A stretch of DNA of 64,000 bases from Coriolopsis trogii (taxonomy: Eukaryota > Basidiomycota > Agaricomycetes > Polyporales > Polyporaceae). Position numbers and translations under genes: made by a program. This document shows positions 13,056 through 24,173 of the stretch, one piece after another; position 1 is the stretch's first letter; each line of letters begins with the position of its first letter. The notes below the pieces were generated by a model. The model was not told the origin of the DNA and did not search any database. It saw only the letters and a program-made list of their open reading frames with translations. The stretch lies in assembly GCA_020543525.1 (NCBI GenBank), contig JAHYIO010000036.1, positions 2,807,465 to 2,871,464 of the forward strand. Reading direction: 5' to 3'.

Positions 13056-14479
13056 CTAACCTCCATTCTGCCCATGTCTGGCTCGGCAGCGGTCGACCAT
13101 GTCCGTAGTTTCAGTGACATCGCTGCCAGACGGTGACGGAGCCTCTTGGAGGGACGCGATGTGGGAGGTGTTGGAGACGTCGGAGGGGGAACGAGGTGAG
13201 GGATCACTGATGTTGACCAGCAGGAGACTGTCGCTTGGAAGCATCAGCGCCACCGTGACCGTACGTACGGCTCCACTGCGTCGCACGGCGAGTTCGAATC
13301 GAACGCTGCCTCCGAGGGAATAGACACACCGCACAGTCGGTGAGGCAGAGCGCGTTGGGCGCTTGTGTGTACACGATGAGCGAGGAGTCATCCGCAGTGC
13401 AGGGACAGGTGCGCATCAGGACGCGGGGGGCATGCGAGAAGCGGGTGTATGAGGGCGCGCATCGTGAGTGCCTCGATAGTCTTCAGCGCCTCGCACGTGT
13501 CGATCGTCGCGAGCACGTCTGCGCCCGAGGCGTCCAATGGCTCCGGGCCGTTCTTGGGGCGATCTTCTCTAGCGCAGTGACGAAGACTTGAACAAGGCCT
13601 GTGCCGAGTGATGACGGCGAGGACAGGAGTGGTGGCGGTGGTTTCTATAGGGAGTTTGGATAGGTCAGCCCACTCATCAGGGATAGAGAGGCTATTACTC
13701 ACCCCGCTCCTCTTAGGCGCACCATAACCACTTGCGGACCGCCGTCCGGGTTTGTAGCGGGCACCATGTATATCAACAGACCTTGTCTCAAGAAGGGGCA
13801 TCTCGAGAGTTCAACAGAACCCCTAAGGCGATGCAGGGCCATCTTGGACGCCTGTCCGAGCTCTTTGAGTGGACTAGGTAGCACATCACGTCGTCCAACA
13901 TCAAGCCACCCCTGGAAGTTGCCCGGTACCATCGGTATTGGGATGGGCATCGATGGACGCTACGAGAGAAGATAATGGCCACCTCATCTTGCACTGCACG
14001 AGCTGATGGGTACATCCTGGCCACCACCGGTGGAACCAGCAGGCTGGGCGTATGCTCATAGCCACACCTGCCATTGTTCGCACATGATCAGAAAACGATC
14101 ACAGTCAAGCGCATTGTCATGAGGACTCACCAGGTTTGCCAGCCGGCAGCTACAAAGCGGCGGCTCCTATCCGGGTTGCAAGTTGGGCATGGATGAGTTG
14201 CAGGAACCGTGCCGTCGGTAACTCTTTCGGGTCTACGCGGTCTGTCGCCGGAAACGTTCATGGATGAGAAGTTTATCTGTGAGCGTTTCCCGAGGCCAGC
14301 GACGGAGAGGGACCCGACTGCAGAGATAGCGTAGATCCCGAGAGCTGTCAGAGCGATTCCGATGGTGCTCGAAAGGGCGTCGCTAAGGACGTCCGTGCGA
14401 CGTCGGAGTTGAGAAGTTTATCTGTGAGTGAGGGCAGAGCAGGCCCAGGAGGCGAGGGTAAGGAGAGCAGAGTACCCAT
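13056..14479 (-). pseudogene. Decayed membrane-protein gene, copy B
   Basis: Paralogue of copy A, with a TATA box (14541-14550) and ATG at 14479. A leader spliced from ATGG to the CACTCACAG acceptor would start MDKLLNSDVART, but that frame stops. One base out of register, the sequence continues TDVLSDALSSTIGIALTA into a clear membrane helix (GIYAISAVGSLSVAGLG), so a single base appears to be missing near 14395. Downstream pieces at 13788-14027 (LVPPVVARMYPSARAVQDEV) and 13699-13950 (NFQGWLDVGRRDVLPSPLKE) look coding-like but lie in different frames. Function is unknown. It could be a decayed gene or one damaged by assembly deletions. Confidence 0.35.
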
Positions 14480-14540
14480 GGAGGATGAAGGGAGGTCGAG
14501 AGGAAGGGAATGATGAGGTCCGCCAGCGTTGGCGAGGGGC

Positions 14541-14550
14541 CTATTTATAC
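14541..14550 (-). promoter_or_regulatory. TATA box of copy B
   Basis: The minus strand reads GTATAAATAGGCCCC about 65 bases upstream of the ATG at 14479. This is a near match to the element of copy A at 11.13 kb. Confidence 0.5.
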
Positions 14551-14551
14551 G

Positions 14552-15108
14552 CCGCTGTCCGTCGACGTAGGGCTCAGGTTACGGCGTCTCGGCCTTTGCC
14601 CCGCGGGTATGGTGGCTGGTCTCAGACGCAGCCACCTTAGTCCACTGGACACAGCCATTGTCCCGTTCAAAAGCGGCGGACTTTAGGCCAAGTTGCCACT
14701 GTGGCTTTGGTTTTGTCACGTCGCAACTTGGATGACAGGCAGACACGCGACCGTTAGAACAATAGCAGTCGGCCCTGTACCCTAGAAGTTATGCCCGTCA
14801 CCACGACCTGTGCACAATACCCCAGGCCGACGTCAAAGCAATCAACGACAAAAGGGCGTTGAGCAAGTTGGTACGTAGCAAGGACAAATGCACGCGCATA
14901 TTCCTACACTTGCCATGACTCCGAGACAGAGATGTGAGTTCCAACCTTGTGTACGATACGCGGAGATAGACGCACTCACTGAGCACCGACAGGAGGAGTC
15001 TGTAGTCCCATGAGCTTCGGCTCGATTTCGCCAGCAGCGCAGATGTCAAACATATATGCACTTTAGTCTCGATTTCTGTCGGACTCTAAGCTAATACGGA
15101 GACCGAAC
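14552..15108. other. Intergenic, nothing recognised
   Basis: Contains only short shadow frames. It would include sequence upstream of copy B and the 3' flank of the membrane-protein gene ending at 15109. Confidence 0.4.
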
Positions 15109-15651
15109 CTAATCCTGGAAAGCGTGATCAACGACCTCCCTGAGCCCGCTCGGCTCGACTAAGCAGATGCTCCCCGTCCCCAGCGCGACGACGCCCGCAA
15201 CTGCGAGCACACCCGATCCGCTCAATGTGAGGGCCAATAAAGGCGTCACATCTGTTGGCGACAGGATGACAATCCCGACGGCGGGAGAGACCATGCCGCC
15301 GAGGATGGAGGCGGTGAAGGTGGGCCAAAGGAAGTGGCAAACCTCGACAGCCGGGTTGAATGTCACAGCCGTGAGGACGGTGCCGTATAGTAGGGAGCCG
15401 CAGAGTGCAGCCAGCGCTCCATCGACTGAGAAGAGGCCGGTGTAGGACTGGGCACCAGCCAGGAGGACGATGCCGGCAAGCGCGAAGACCATGCTCGATA
15501 CGAGCGTGATAAGGCTGCACGATAGGAGGAGTGCGAGGAAGAGGACGGTGGTGTGGAAGGCGTATCGGATGGACTGATCACTGTCTTCGCGAAGACCGGG
15601 TCTCATCGAGCAAGGGCCGTATTCCGGGTCGGTTGAGAGCGAAGTGACCAT
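15109..15651 (-). CDS. Small multi-spanning membrane protein C, unknown function
   Basis: Single exon of 180 residues from the ATG at 15651 (MVTSLSTDPEYGPCSM). The frame is open further upstream to 15765, but the upstream residues look like leader sequence. After a polar N-terminus of about 35 residues come at least four hydrophobic segments: TVLFLALLLSCSLITLVSSM, LAALCGSLLYGTVLTAV, a segment containing GGMVSPAVGIVILSP, and LSGSGVLAVAGVVALG. The short acidic tail ends EVVDHAFQD. The layout (polar head, four helices, short tail) matches the proteins at 19.6 and 20.7 kb, so these may be divergent members of one fungal family. I recognise no enzyme or transporter motif. Confidence 0.6.
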   Translation of the reverse strand: MVTSLSTDPEYGPCSMRPGLREDSDQSIRYAFHTTVLFLALLLSCSLITLVSSMVFALAGIVLLAGAQSYTGLFSVDGALAALCGSLLYGTVLTAVTFNPAVEVCHFLWPTFTASILGGMVSPAVGIVILSPTDVTPLLALTLSGSGVLAVAGVVALGTGSICLVEPSGLREVVDHAFQD

Positions 15652-17575
15652 GGGTATGCAATCGCGAGAATCGCGACGATTCGTTATTGGAATCGGCGTG
15701 TGATGCACAGCATGAGAAAGTTTTTCTGAGGTTGAAAGTGGTGTGTGGTACGGTAGGGGACACATGGTGCGATAGAGTCGGCGGGGCAGCCAACCTGCGA
15801 TGGACGAACGGGCTACTTGTACCGTGCCCTTGTTGAGTCATGCCACGCCGCATTCACGCAACAGCTGCGTTCATGTAACGAGGGAAGAGCAATTCGCTGA
15901 CACCACGCACCGGATGAGAAGGAACATGCAATTCCCTACGTGTCGAGCTTGACCTGCCTCGAGGCCTCGGACAACGGAGGCGAGGTCACCGCGTGCGTGC
16001 CTACAAATGACACGAGCTGATGATATGCTTCCGCAGCATTGGCCATAGTGTCGCTCTTGCATAGTGAGACGTAGCTGAGAAGAGAGGAACAAGGAGGATC
16101 GACGTCGGTGTCAGGAGTCGAGGGACATGATGGTGCGCAATGTACAAGCACAAGCGCCGACTGACAGGGGCGGCCCGCGCGGTTTGCCAGTCCTTCGACA
16201 CAACAGACAAGTATACGCACGACAGTTGAGGACCGTCCATCCCCCCATGTATACAATAGGTCCGTAAATCGTCTGCCTAGGGGAGACGACATGAAGTACC
16301 AACACAAGCGTGATACGTGTCGCATGCAGGCTACATCGGACCATCATTCCCTCGTCAAAAACCGAAAGCTCCCTTCTGCCATTATCTCTTTGGACGCCTT
16401 CGTGGTGTTTCAACGTCCTCGGCCCCATTTCGATGGCGTCGAGGAGGATACATGGGTCGCTATGTTCTCGCCTTCCTACTCTCTCGTCCCCAACGAGCAG
16501 TACTAGTCGTACCGCGGGTCCACACCGATGAAAACCTCCGATCTGCGACACGCTGACATCGAGAACTTGAATCGTTCTCGAATCGGAAAGCTGGAACAGA
16601 AAGCAAAAGTGGCGCATGCGCAGATAGCGGACGTCGTCGAGCTGAACCTCGCCATATTACGTGAAGAGTTCATGTTCGCGGGTAGAGAGCTCTCTCGCGT
16701 AAAGGTCCCATTCAGACGACGATGTAGGTACGCCGTAGTAACTCACCACCACGTGGGCAAGCAATTGAGGGAGGGGTGCCCGTATTTGGCGCTGTAGAGA
16801 TGTCAGCGCTAGTTGTAACTTGGACTGGTTCACGTTCATCATCTGGTGCGTTTCGGCCATCGTGGCTCATTTGGAGGCACCAGAACGGATCCAGACAATG
16901 TCAGGAACGGACGAGACGGTCAATGCTCACATATCCTTGCACTGGGTTGCCAACGTGTTACTAATACTATGGCAAGTGCACGCGAATACGGCAGGTCAGT
17001 ATATGTATCGGCAACCGATGCAATCAAGGTACCATGTGCAATCTCCTCTTTAGCCTCTCAGATCTCAGCGATTCAAGTCATGTCTTTCTTAGAACTTAGC
17101 CTGATCCTACCCCGGTTAAGAAAATATCATGCGCCGGCTGCGGACTTGATCAGGTCCTCGTCGCACGGGTTCGTCAACATATGCTACCCGCCACTTGGCC
17201 CACATGGTCTCGACTTCTCTCGCTGTTCTTACTTCCCGCCGCTCGTTGTCTCAATGTCACCTCCTTACTCAGTATGGAGTCCTCGAGTCCTTCTAGCCAC
17301 ATCCCGACCGATAACATGGCCTGCGCTTTGCGTGTCCGCGACAGTCCATGCGGACACCCGCGATCATGGAGCTTCATTTTGATCTTTACAAGTGACAGTC
17401 CTCATGGATGGCTCGCCTAGAGATGCAGAACGGCTCGATGACGCATACGCTTGCCCTGAGCGCGCAGCTCTAGGACAGATAAAAGCAGGACCTTCGAGTC
17501 GCTTCGCAGCTTTCCAGCAAGAGTTTCTTCCAAAGGAACTGCTCATTCCGCCCCTGGACGAATCAAGCGCACAAG
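15652..17575. other. Intergenic region with possible coding remnants
   Basis: On the plus strand, 16528-16710 encodes a charged helix-like stretch (ENLNRSRIGKLEQKAKVAHA, then VVELNLAILREEF). On the minus strand, 15936-16325 and 16111-16617 are open over partly the same bases. Neither can be extended into a gene. A TATA-like GATAAAAG at 17477-17484 lies about 95 bases before the chitinase start and is its best promoter candidate. Confidence 0.35.
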
Positions 17576-19452
17576 ATGGTCTCGTTCTGGCTCTCCTCCG
17601 TCCTCTCCGCGCTGTCTCTAGCTGCGCTCAAGGCTTCGGCCTTTGATATCAACCGACAAGACAATGTACGTGATGTGGCCGTACAGCTGCACTTTTGCTG
17701 ACGATTATCTGCATTGCATAGGTGGTATTGTAAGACAGTCTACTCGGTACCTACCTTGTCATCTTACTCACGTATCCTCCAGGTACTGGGGACAGAATTC
17801 GTACGGCGCCACCCATGGTAACGACCCCGCAAACTGGCAGAAGAGCCTCGCGACTTACTGTCAGGTACCATTCTCGCGGCCAACTCTGCTGCCCAATCCG
17901 CTCACTCGTATCTCTGAGCGATAGGATGATGCGGCGGACGTGATCCCCATCTCCTTCTTGAACGTGTTCTTCGACGTTGGTGGTCTACCTTCCATCAACC
18001 TTGCGAATGTAAGCATACCTCTCCATATTCCGGATATTGGTATCTAACGCGAAGCCTTATGACCCGCAGAGCTGCAATTCAGTCGACAACTCGTCCTTCC
18101 CGGGGACGAATCTAGCCAACTGCGGCTCTATAGCCTCCGATATCCAGTTCTGCCAGTCCAAGGGCAAGATCGTCCTGCTCTCTCTGGGCGGCGCCACTGG
18201 CGCGGCGAGCTTCTCCTCTGACGCGCAGGCGACGGCCTTTGGCGACACCATCTGGAACCTCTTCCTTGGTGGCTCGAGCTCGACGCGTCCGTTTGGCTCT
18301 GCTGTCCTCGATGGCATTGACCTCGACATCGAGGGTGGAGGCACGACGTACTTTGCGTCCTTTGTGAACCGCATCCGCCAACTGTCGAACGGGGCGAGCA
18401 AGAAGTACTATGTTACGGCTGCTCCCCAGTGCCCGTATCCTGATGCGTACTTGTCTACGTGAGTTGTTCTCTCTAGACCATTCAATCTGGTGATTTCTCA
18501 TCGAGTTCTAGGGTTTTGAACGCGGTCGGTTTCGATGCCATCTTCGTGCAGTTCTGTACGTCCGCTCTATAATTTCGCGTATTCAGCCGTCTACTGATCA
18601 CAGTATGTTTACGCAGACAGCAACTACTGTTCCGTTTCTGCGTACCCCGGAAGCTTCGACTTCGACCAATGGTGCGTGTCTCGGTAAATGGTCATATGCA
18701 ATAGCTATCCTAACATTGTTCGCCAGGGACACGTGGGCAAAGACCGTTGCTGTGGACAAGAACGTCAAGGTCTACGTTGGCGCACCTGCCTCGAACACTG
18801 CGGCGTCCGGCTACACGGACCTCACGAACCTCATCAACATCGCGCTCGCCACACGCAGCCAGTACTCCTCCTTCGGTGGTGTCAGCCTCTGGGACGCCTC
18901 ACAAGCCTACGGTGCGTCTCTATGCTACCTCCCACCATCTGGCTCAAGGGCTGATAGTATTGTCCCGCCCTAGCAAACGGTCGCTTTGATCTCGGTATCA
19001 AGAACGCCATCAAGCAGGGCGGAAAGGAGACTACGACCTCGATCCCTATCACTGTCTCGACACCTACGAGCACGACGACGATCCCGCCCACAACGACCGT
19101 CACGACCACGTCTGGCTCGTCCTCGACCGCGTCTGGGAGCTGTGCGAACGTGCCCATCTGGGTCAACAACGTCGCTGTACGTTTCTCTCTCCTCCTTCCA
19201 TAGCCTGTCACTGATGGCTCGAGCGCGCTTGCATCCTTGCCTTTGCTCTTGATGTAGTACAACGGCGGCACGCAGGTGATATACGCTGGCCACCTTTGGA
19301 CGGCCAAATGGTGGTCATACGGGAGCACCCCGGGCGGGAGCGCAGGCGACTGGCAGGACAATGGGGTATGCGCCAACTTTGCGGCCGCGCTCCCGACTGC
19401 GCATCGTGCGGCCAAGTCCGTACTCTTGCCCGCGCCCTCGCCGAGTGCGTGA
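17576..19452 (+). CDS. Class III endochitinase (GH18) with CBM5/12-like module
   Basis: Secreted enzyme expected to hydrolyse beta-1,4 chitin in cell walls. Ten exons: 17576-17665, 17722-17729, 17783-17864, 17925-18008, 18070-18458, 18512-18555, 18617-18671, 18727-18911, 18974-19176 and 19258-19452, giving 444 residues. A signal peptide (residues 1-22, SFWLSSVLSALSLAALKASA) leads into the first GH18 strand NVVLYWGQNSYG, which is completed only by the 8-nt microexon. The active-site motif DGIDLDIEGG gives the DXXDXDXE signature with catalytic Glu176. A Thr/Ser-rich linker (about 323-360) joins a C-terminal module with WVNNVAYNGGTQVIYAG and WTAKWWSYG...WQDNGVC, typical of CBM5/12. All key residues are present. 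It may act in wall remodelling or in attack on other fungi; the sequence does not say which. Confidence 0.92.
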
Positions 19453-19611
19453 GCGAAAACGCAGGGTAATGTGGAGAAAACGCAAGGTGCGGCGGATGGA
19501 TTGTGTACAACGATATCTGGAAGTCTTGGAATAAATACATATCATCGCTCGATGCGCCCACGCAGGATGCGTTCGAGACCGACCGTGTGTAAACTATGCG
19601 ATACATGCAGG

Positions 19612-20241
19612 TCAGAAGTGAGTGCCAGGATCCTTAAAAAGGGGGTATAGAAGGCCCGCGATGACTGCGATGACTAGCATCGCACCTATGAAACCCAGAA
19701 CCGGGCCCACCACAACAGCCAAGCCTAGCATGCCTGCCTTCGCTGCATAGCCCGCTGTGTACGTTCCAGGCAGCACGATGTTCGGTGAGATGATGATCCC
19801 AACAGAGGCAGTGAACATGCTCGATGTAAATGCGCTGACGGACCCCACGCCGACCATCACCATGGGTCCCTTCCCCTTGACGTACGCCTCCTGGAGCCAC
19901 CCGAGCAGGAATACGAGGACAACGTTGCAGGGGAACAGGAGGGCGGTGCCGTGTAGGACGACGTGGTAAAACTCGTCACCGACCTCATGCTTGTCGAGTA
20001 TTGAGTCGCCCAACATGGTGTTGGAGACACCGCCGACACAGATTATGACGAGTATCATGGTCGTGCCAATGGCGAGGAGTACAAATGAGCGGCAGCGTTT
20101 GCCCTTGGGGAACATGTTGCGAGCTGCAGCCTTCCATCCTGGGGGCGCCGCTTCGGTCGCTGGAGCGTTCGTCTTGGCGGCTTCTGCGACAGGTCCGAGT
20201 TCGATGTCGTGCCAGACGGGGGAGGTGGGTGTCCTTGGCAT
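19612..20241 (-). CDS. Small multi-spanning membrane protein D, unknown function
   Basis: Single exon, 209 residues, starting MPRTPTSPVWHDIELGPV. The frame is open upstream, but a TATA box at about 20405-20416 places transcription start inside that extension, so the ATG at 20241 is preferred. A polar N-terminus with a basic patch (KGKRCR) is followed by four hydrophobic segments: SFVLLAIGTTMILVIICVGG, ALLFPCNVVLVFLLGWL, FTASVGIIISPNIVL, and the long pair AGMLGLAVVVGPVLGFIGAM/LVIAVIAGLL. The motif SVGIIISP resembles AVGIVILSP of protein C at 15.1 kb, suggesting common descent. No catalytic motif is visible. Its 3' end faces the chitinase gene, about 160 bases away. Confidence 0.65.
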   Translation of the reverse strand: MPRTPTSPVWHDIELGPVAEAAKTNAPATEAAPPGWKAAARNMFPKGKRCRSFVLLAIGTTMILVIICVGGVSNTMLGDSILDKHEVGDEFYHVVLHGTALLFPCNVVLVFLLGWLQEAYVKGKGPMVMVGVGSVSAFTSSMFTASVGIIISPNIVLPGTYTAGYAAKAGMLGLAVVVGPVLGFIGAMLVIAVIAGLLYPLFKDPGTHF

Positions 20242-20741
20242 GGTGGTGGATAACGGAAGATTTGGAGAAGTCGAGAACGATAAGCGTGAAAAATTGGTTA
20301 CGCGGAGAAGAGAGAAATGAGCGGCGGGGACGACTTCGTCTAACTGTAACTGGATGTGGTCGGGGAGAGTGCGAGGATCTGGATGGCAGTGAAGGCTAGC
20401 CTGAGCCTTATATACGCGAGCAGCCATCGGGGTTTGATTATGTTTAGCCGGGACCGACTTCCGCTTGTGCTTTGTAGGTAAAATCTTGACAAGAGATAGT
20501 GTCAGAAGTCAAAGCGCTTGGTGGACACGAGGTTCGCCTTGACCAAGTTTGGTGACTCCCGCTTCTCAAACACGAAGGGCAAAGCGACAAGTGGGTATTG
20601 CAGGGGCGGATGCCGATGATATACTGTAACAATGAGAGTCTACAACTACACATTGTAGTACGTGCCCGACAAGGAAGTAAGAACCTATGATGAAGAGTGA
20701 TCATAGAACGGAACAGACTCACTGTAAAGCCCTACATGAGG
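20242..20741. other. Spacer between membrane-protein genes D and E
   Basis: Holds the leader and TATA element of D and the 3' flank of E. No further gene is seen. Confidence 0.4.
20403..20416 (-). promoter_or_regulatory. TATA box for membrane protein D
   Basis: The minus strand reads GCGTATATAAGGCTC about 165 bases before the chosen ATG. It lies within the upstream open frame, which argues against the longer N-terminus. Confidence 0.5.
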
Positions 20742-21371
20742 TCACGATTCCCCTTGCAGTCCGCCGCGGCCGAAACATGTCCGATACATGTACACCAGAA
20801 CGGCAATCGGACCCAGTATGACCGCCGTACCTAAAGGGCTTGCCTTGAGGGCTTGAAGCGGAATCAACCCTCCTTCACCCAGGTACCGCCGCACTATCGC
20901 AACGCCAATAGGAGCGGCCAAAGCACCCGCCACAATCGTCCCGGCCACCATGACCGCCCAGAAGATCATAGTTCCAGACCTGTTTGCCCATGTCGCAAGG
21001 GTTGTGGACACCAAAGCCGCGAGGCATGTTCCGCTTGCAATAATGGCGCATCCGCAGACCAGTACTTGTGCGAATGCTGGAGAGACGACGGAGCCTGCGT
21101 AGGCGGTGCGGATGAAGCCGGTGTAACCAAGGATGAGCGCACCTGCAAAGGTGTACGCCACTGCGAGTCCAAATGCGCACAATGTGGCAAGTTGAGATAT
21201 TGAGGGGCAGGACAAAGAGGAAAAGCATGGAGGAGTCGCACGGACATGCTTGATAGTGGCATACACGCCTTCACTGGCAACTCTCCGCCGCGATGTAGCG
21301 AGGGAGGCTTTCCGGTGGCCCGGGTTGCACAGCGAAGCTGTGATGAGGACACCTTTCTCGGCACATATCAT
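20742..21371 (-). CDS. Small multi-spanning membrane protein E, unknown function
   Basis: Frame of up to 209 residues with four convincing hydrophobic segments: CAFGLAVAYTFAGALILGYT, FAQVLVCGCAIIASGTCLAA, MIFWAVMVAGTIVAGALAAP, and GTAVILGPIAVLVYMYR, ending FGRGGLQGES. The N-terminus is uncertain. The frame opens at 21371 (MICAEKGVLITAS), but an upstream exon beginning MPSNAPTPIDSSALPYTPG near 21489, joined through one or two small introns, is an alternative. The topology resembles proteins C and D, and it is probably a member of the same local group. Function is unknown. Confidence 0.55.
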   Translation of the reverse strand: MICAEKGVLITASLCNPGHRKASLATSRRRVASEGVYATIKHVRATPPCFSSLSCPSISQLATLCAFGLAVAYTFAGALILGYTGFIRTAYAGSVVSPAFAQVLVCGCAIIASGTCLAALVSTTLATWANRSGTMIFWAVMVAGTIVAGALAAPIGVAIVRRYLGEGGLIPLQALKASPLGTAVILGPIAVLVYMYRTCFGRGGLQGES

Positions 21372-21738
21372 AGATAGCCTGTAGACGGAAGAAAGGAGGC
21401 TGCTGGGACTGTGAGCCTAGATATGTCCGCCAACCTGGAGTATAGGGGAGTGCCGAGGAGTCGATGGGAGTGGGAGCATTCGATGGCAAGGAATGCAGGA
21501 GTGAGTAGTCAGTAGTATATTCCGGTTTGTACTGTTTCCTCCCTTTGATTATGCTGCGTCGTCAAGAGGTCGTGATATAGAATCACTACGGCATCGAGTC
21601 GAAGGAAATACAATAGCAAGTGGGGCCTGCCAGATATGTTGAGTCTTCATAGTACATTTCTCATCTCAGCAAAAGGCTCCAGATGTACTGGAAAGCATGG
21701 TGCGTTGACACAAAGAGAGGCAGGATGGTAGGCTGGTG
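21372..21738. other. Left flank of the transposon, nothing recognised
   Basis: Contains the possible upstream exon of gene E (21489-21400) and otherwise no feature until the target duplication at 21739. Confidence 0.4.
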
Positions 21739-21746
21739 GGCGTACA

Positions 21747-21765
21747 CAGGGGGCAACCAGCCGAG
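21747..21765 (+). repeat. Left terminal inverted repeat of the outer transposon
   Basis: CAGGGGGCAACCAGCCGAG, exact complement of 31279-31297 and adjoining the TSD copy at 21739-21746. Similarity continues inward less perfectly (to ACTCCA at 21775-21780). Confidence 0.85.
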
Positions 21766-23758
21766 AGTCCGGCGACTCCATGTCTGAAAAGTTTAGCGCT
21801 GGACCCCGAACACCACTTGGGGGAGGAGGTCCCCTAGCCGAGATAAGATTACGTGCGCGCTGCATTATCAGTCTATACGAACCGCTTTCTCTCTCCGTTC
21901 AACCACCACCGCCGTCGACGGCGCCCTCTCCCTCTTCAGCTGGACCTGCCGGTCAAGGTCCTGATGCAACTCCTCTATCCCGTCACTACTAGGCACGCCA
22001 AAATCATCCCTCCACTCCTTTGTCACCTCCTCATCCTCAATACCCATCAAGTTCTCTTCGTTCCGGGAGATGTGCATATTGACTACCAGGCTGGCAGGCA
22101 CATCAGGTACGTTCCCGGCTTCATCAGCATGGCCGAGTAGATGGTGTAGTGCGTTGTACTTCCAAATGGTCGCCGGTTGGCCTGGGGAGATCGGGGGGCA
22201 TAGTGGACAATGGATGGGCACGTTGGTACATGGCGTGTTGGGAGATACTTTACGTGCTGCGGTGTACGACATGGATGTATGGTGATAGGGGCAGCTGGAA
22301 GCAATCTTGTATGAGTCTTTAGTCTTCGTTAATCGTGTTATACACCCGTCTTCTCCACAGAAGCCGCATGGTTCAAGCCCGATCTAGATGCTCACCGTCA
22401 GTGCTAAACATGTTGTCCAACAATTCCCGGTAGTTACCTCATGCAGAAGCATTCTTTCATCACTGACACCTCTCATTGCATATAGGATGTGGCCGCCAAC
22501 ATGATTTCGCATTCGGGCGAGCTGCATGGTCTCTCCGCACAGGAGGCACCCGACAGAGGACTTCGGAGCACGCTTCTCTAGAGTGAGTTGCGGCGGAATG
22601 TCTGTGATTTCCAGTACGCTGACTACACCTTGATATGAGCAGTCTGTCAGGCTGTATATTTGCGATGCATACCTTGCTTGTCCATGTACGGTAAGCCATC
22701 AACTTGTGAGATGGATGGCAGAAGTTCAATGTTGAAGGCAATGTCAGCTATTTCTGGCCCGAGAGCGTCCCACGCCATATCAAGACATTCACGAAGCTGG
22801 TCACCCGAAAGTGACCATGTAACCTCAGCAACGGACCGGAGGAACGTATCAGATGATCCAGGCGCGTGTTCGCGAGGTGTCGGAGACTCGATGATGGTAG
22901 GAGCAAGAGGGTATAAGAGATGTGCAGGAACACTCAAGGTATGTTGCTGCCGCCGTGTGTTTGTCTTTGTGCCTGCAGTGAACTGAGCGTATGAGTGATT
23001 CCACAGCCACAGCGTCTCTGTTCCACTTGAGAGCGCATCTGTACTTCGAAGCTTGAGGATTTGGACGGTCACGGTTGTGTGCGAACCGTGCGGTGCCTCA
23101 AGTTGTGTGACCTCGATAGCAGTTGCTCGGCGGGTGCGTGCCTTCTCTCCTCTCGTTTCAAACTCCAAGATTTCCGCGACGGCCAGACAGATACGCGAGT
23201 CGACTCGGACTAGGAGAGCGGCGAGGTCCCCTGCCTTGACGAGATCGACACCAGGGGTGAGATCCTGAGTGTTGAAGCGATCAAACTTGCTGCCATGTAG
23301 ATCTTCGATTGTGACACCTCTCGAACGCAATGTACGCATCGTGACCTTGCGGGAACGCTTCGCGGTGAGTACAATAGCAACGACCGAGGCTTTGAGGTAT
23401 TTCTTCCCTTCAACGACCAACCACTTGTCTTCAGAGAACTGTGACGGAACGCCATGGGCACCGGGGATCTGCGTTGTCTGGGAGGGTAAGAAGTCATCGA
23501 TGGCTAACCCTTCAGGTCGATCATCAGGCTCTCCATCGTCCTCTTCATATTCGTCGGGAACAGCCACTGGCAGCGATGAAGCCTGCGTTGGCAGGCAGTT
23601 GGACACGGGTTCAGCCGGACCGGATGGGGAACACATGTCCGAGCAGCGGTCTCGAAGTGCAGATCCGACCTCAGGCTCCTCCGTCCTTGCATCGTCCGGA
23701 TCATACTGGACACCAACATAGTCACCCTCTGGTCGAAGAAGGTCACAGTCTGTGTGCG

Positions 23759-23766
23759 TGGATAAC
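23759..23766. repeat. Left target-site duplication of the hAT
   Basis: TGGATAAC, identical to 28044-28051. Eight bases is the canonical hAT target duplication. Both copies are unmutated. Confidence 0.9.
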
Positions 23767-23777
23767 TAGTGATCGAA

Positions 23778-23990
23778 AGTCAGGTCAGAAGACCGGTCGT
23801 GACCGTTCTAATGACCGGACATAACCGGTAAATGACCTGACCTTGACCGCAAATTTTGCGGTCATGCTATAGGTCAAGTTCCGGTCATTGACAATGGGAT
23901 ATTTTGTCTGACCGGTCATGACCGGCTATGACCGGTTTATGACCGATATTTCTAACCGGTTTTAACCGGTTATCGACCGGTTATTCATGT
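23778..23990. repeat. Left subterminal GACCGGT repeats of the hAT
   Basis: About a dozen overlapping copies of GACCGGT and ATGACCGG in both orientations, locally palindromic (GACCGGTCATGACCGG). Such arrays are the usual binding sites of hAT transposases. A similar array fills 27825-28036. Confidence 0.8.
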
Positions 23991-24173
23991 ACTTGATTGG
24001 ACATTGGGCGGGCGGACCATCGCAAGCGCCAGACAAAACTGTGTAGATTATACCAATTTTGGCCTAAATGCAAACAAACAAACAAACTATGCTTTGCGCG
24101 ACTGCAAAATTCTCCCACTGTCTTCGACCCTGTGCGTCTTCCGTGCTTCTTTTCTCATCGGTCAAAGCTACAT

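Larger units (their letters stand above)
11009..14430. repeat. Three copies of a 19-22 bp leader repeat
   Basis: TGAGAAGTTTATCTGTGAG occurs at 11010-11028, 14265-14283 and 14410-14428. The first and third are identical over 22 bp (11009-11030 and 14409-14430). On the minus strand each reads CTCACAGATAAACTTCTCA, so each could be a splice acceptor followed by the same exon start. The doubling inside copy B suggests internal duplication of the leader exon. Confidence 0.7.
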
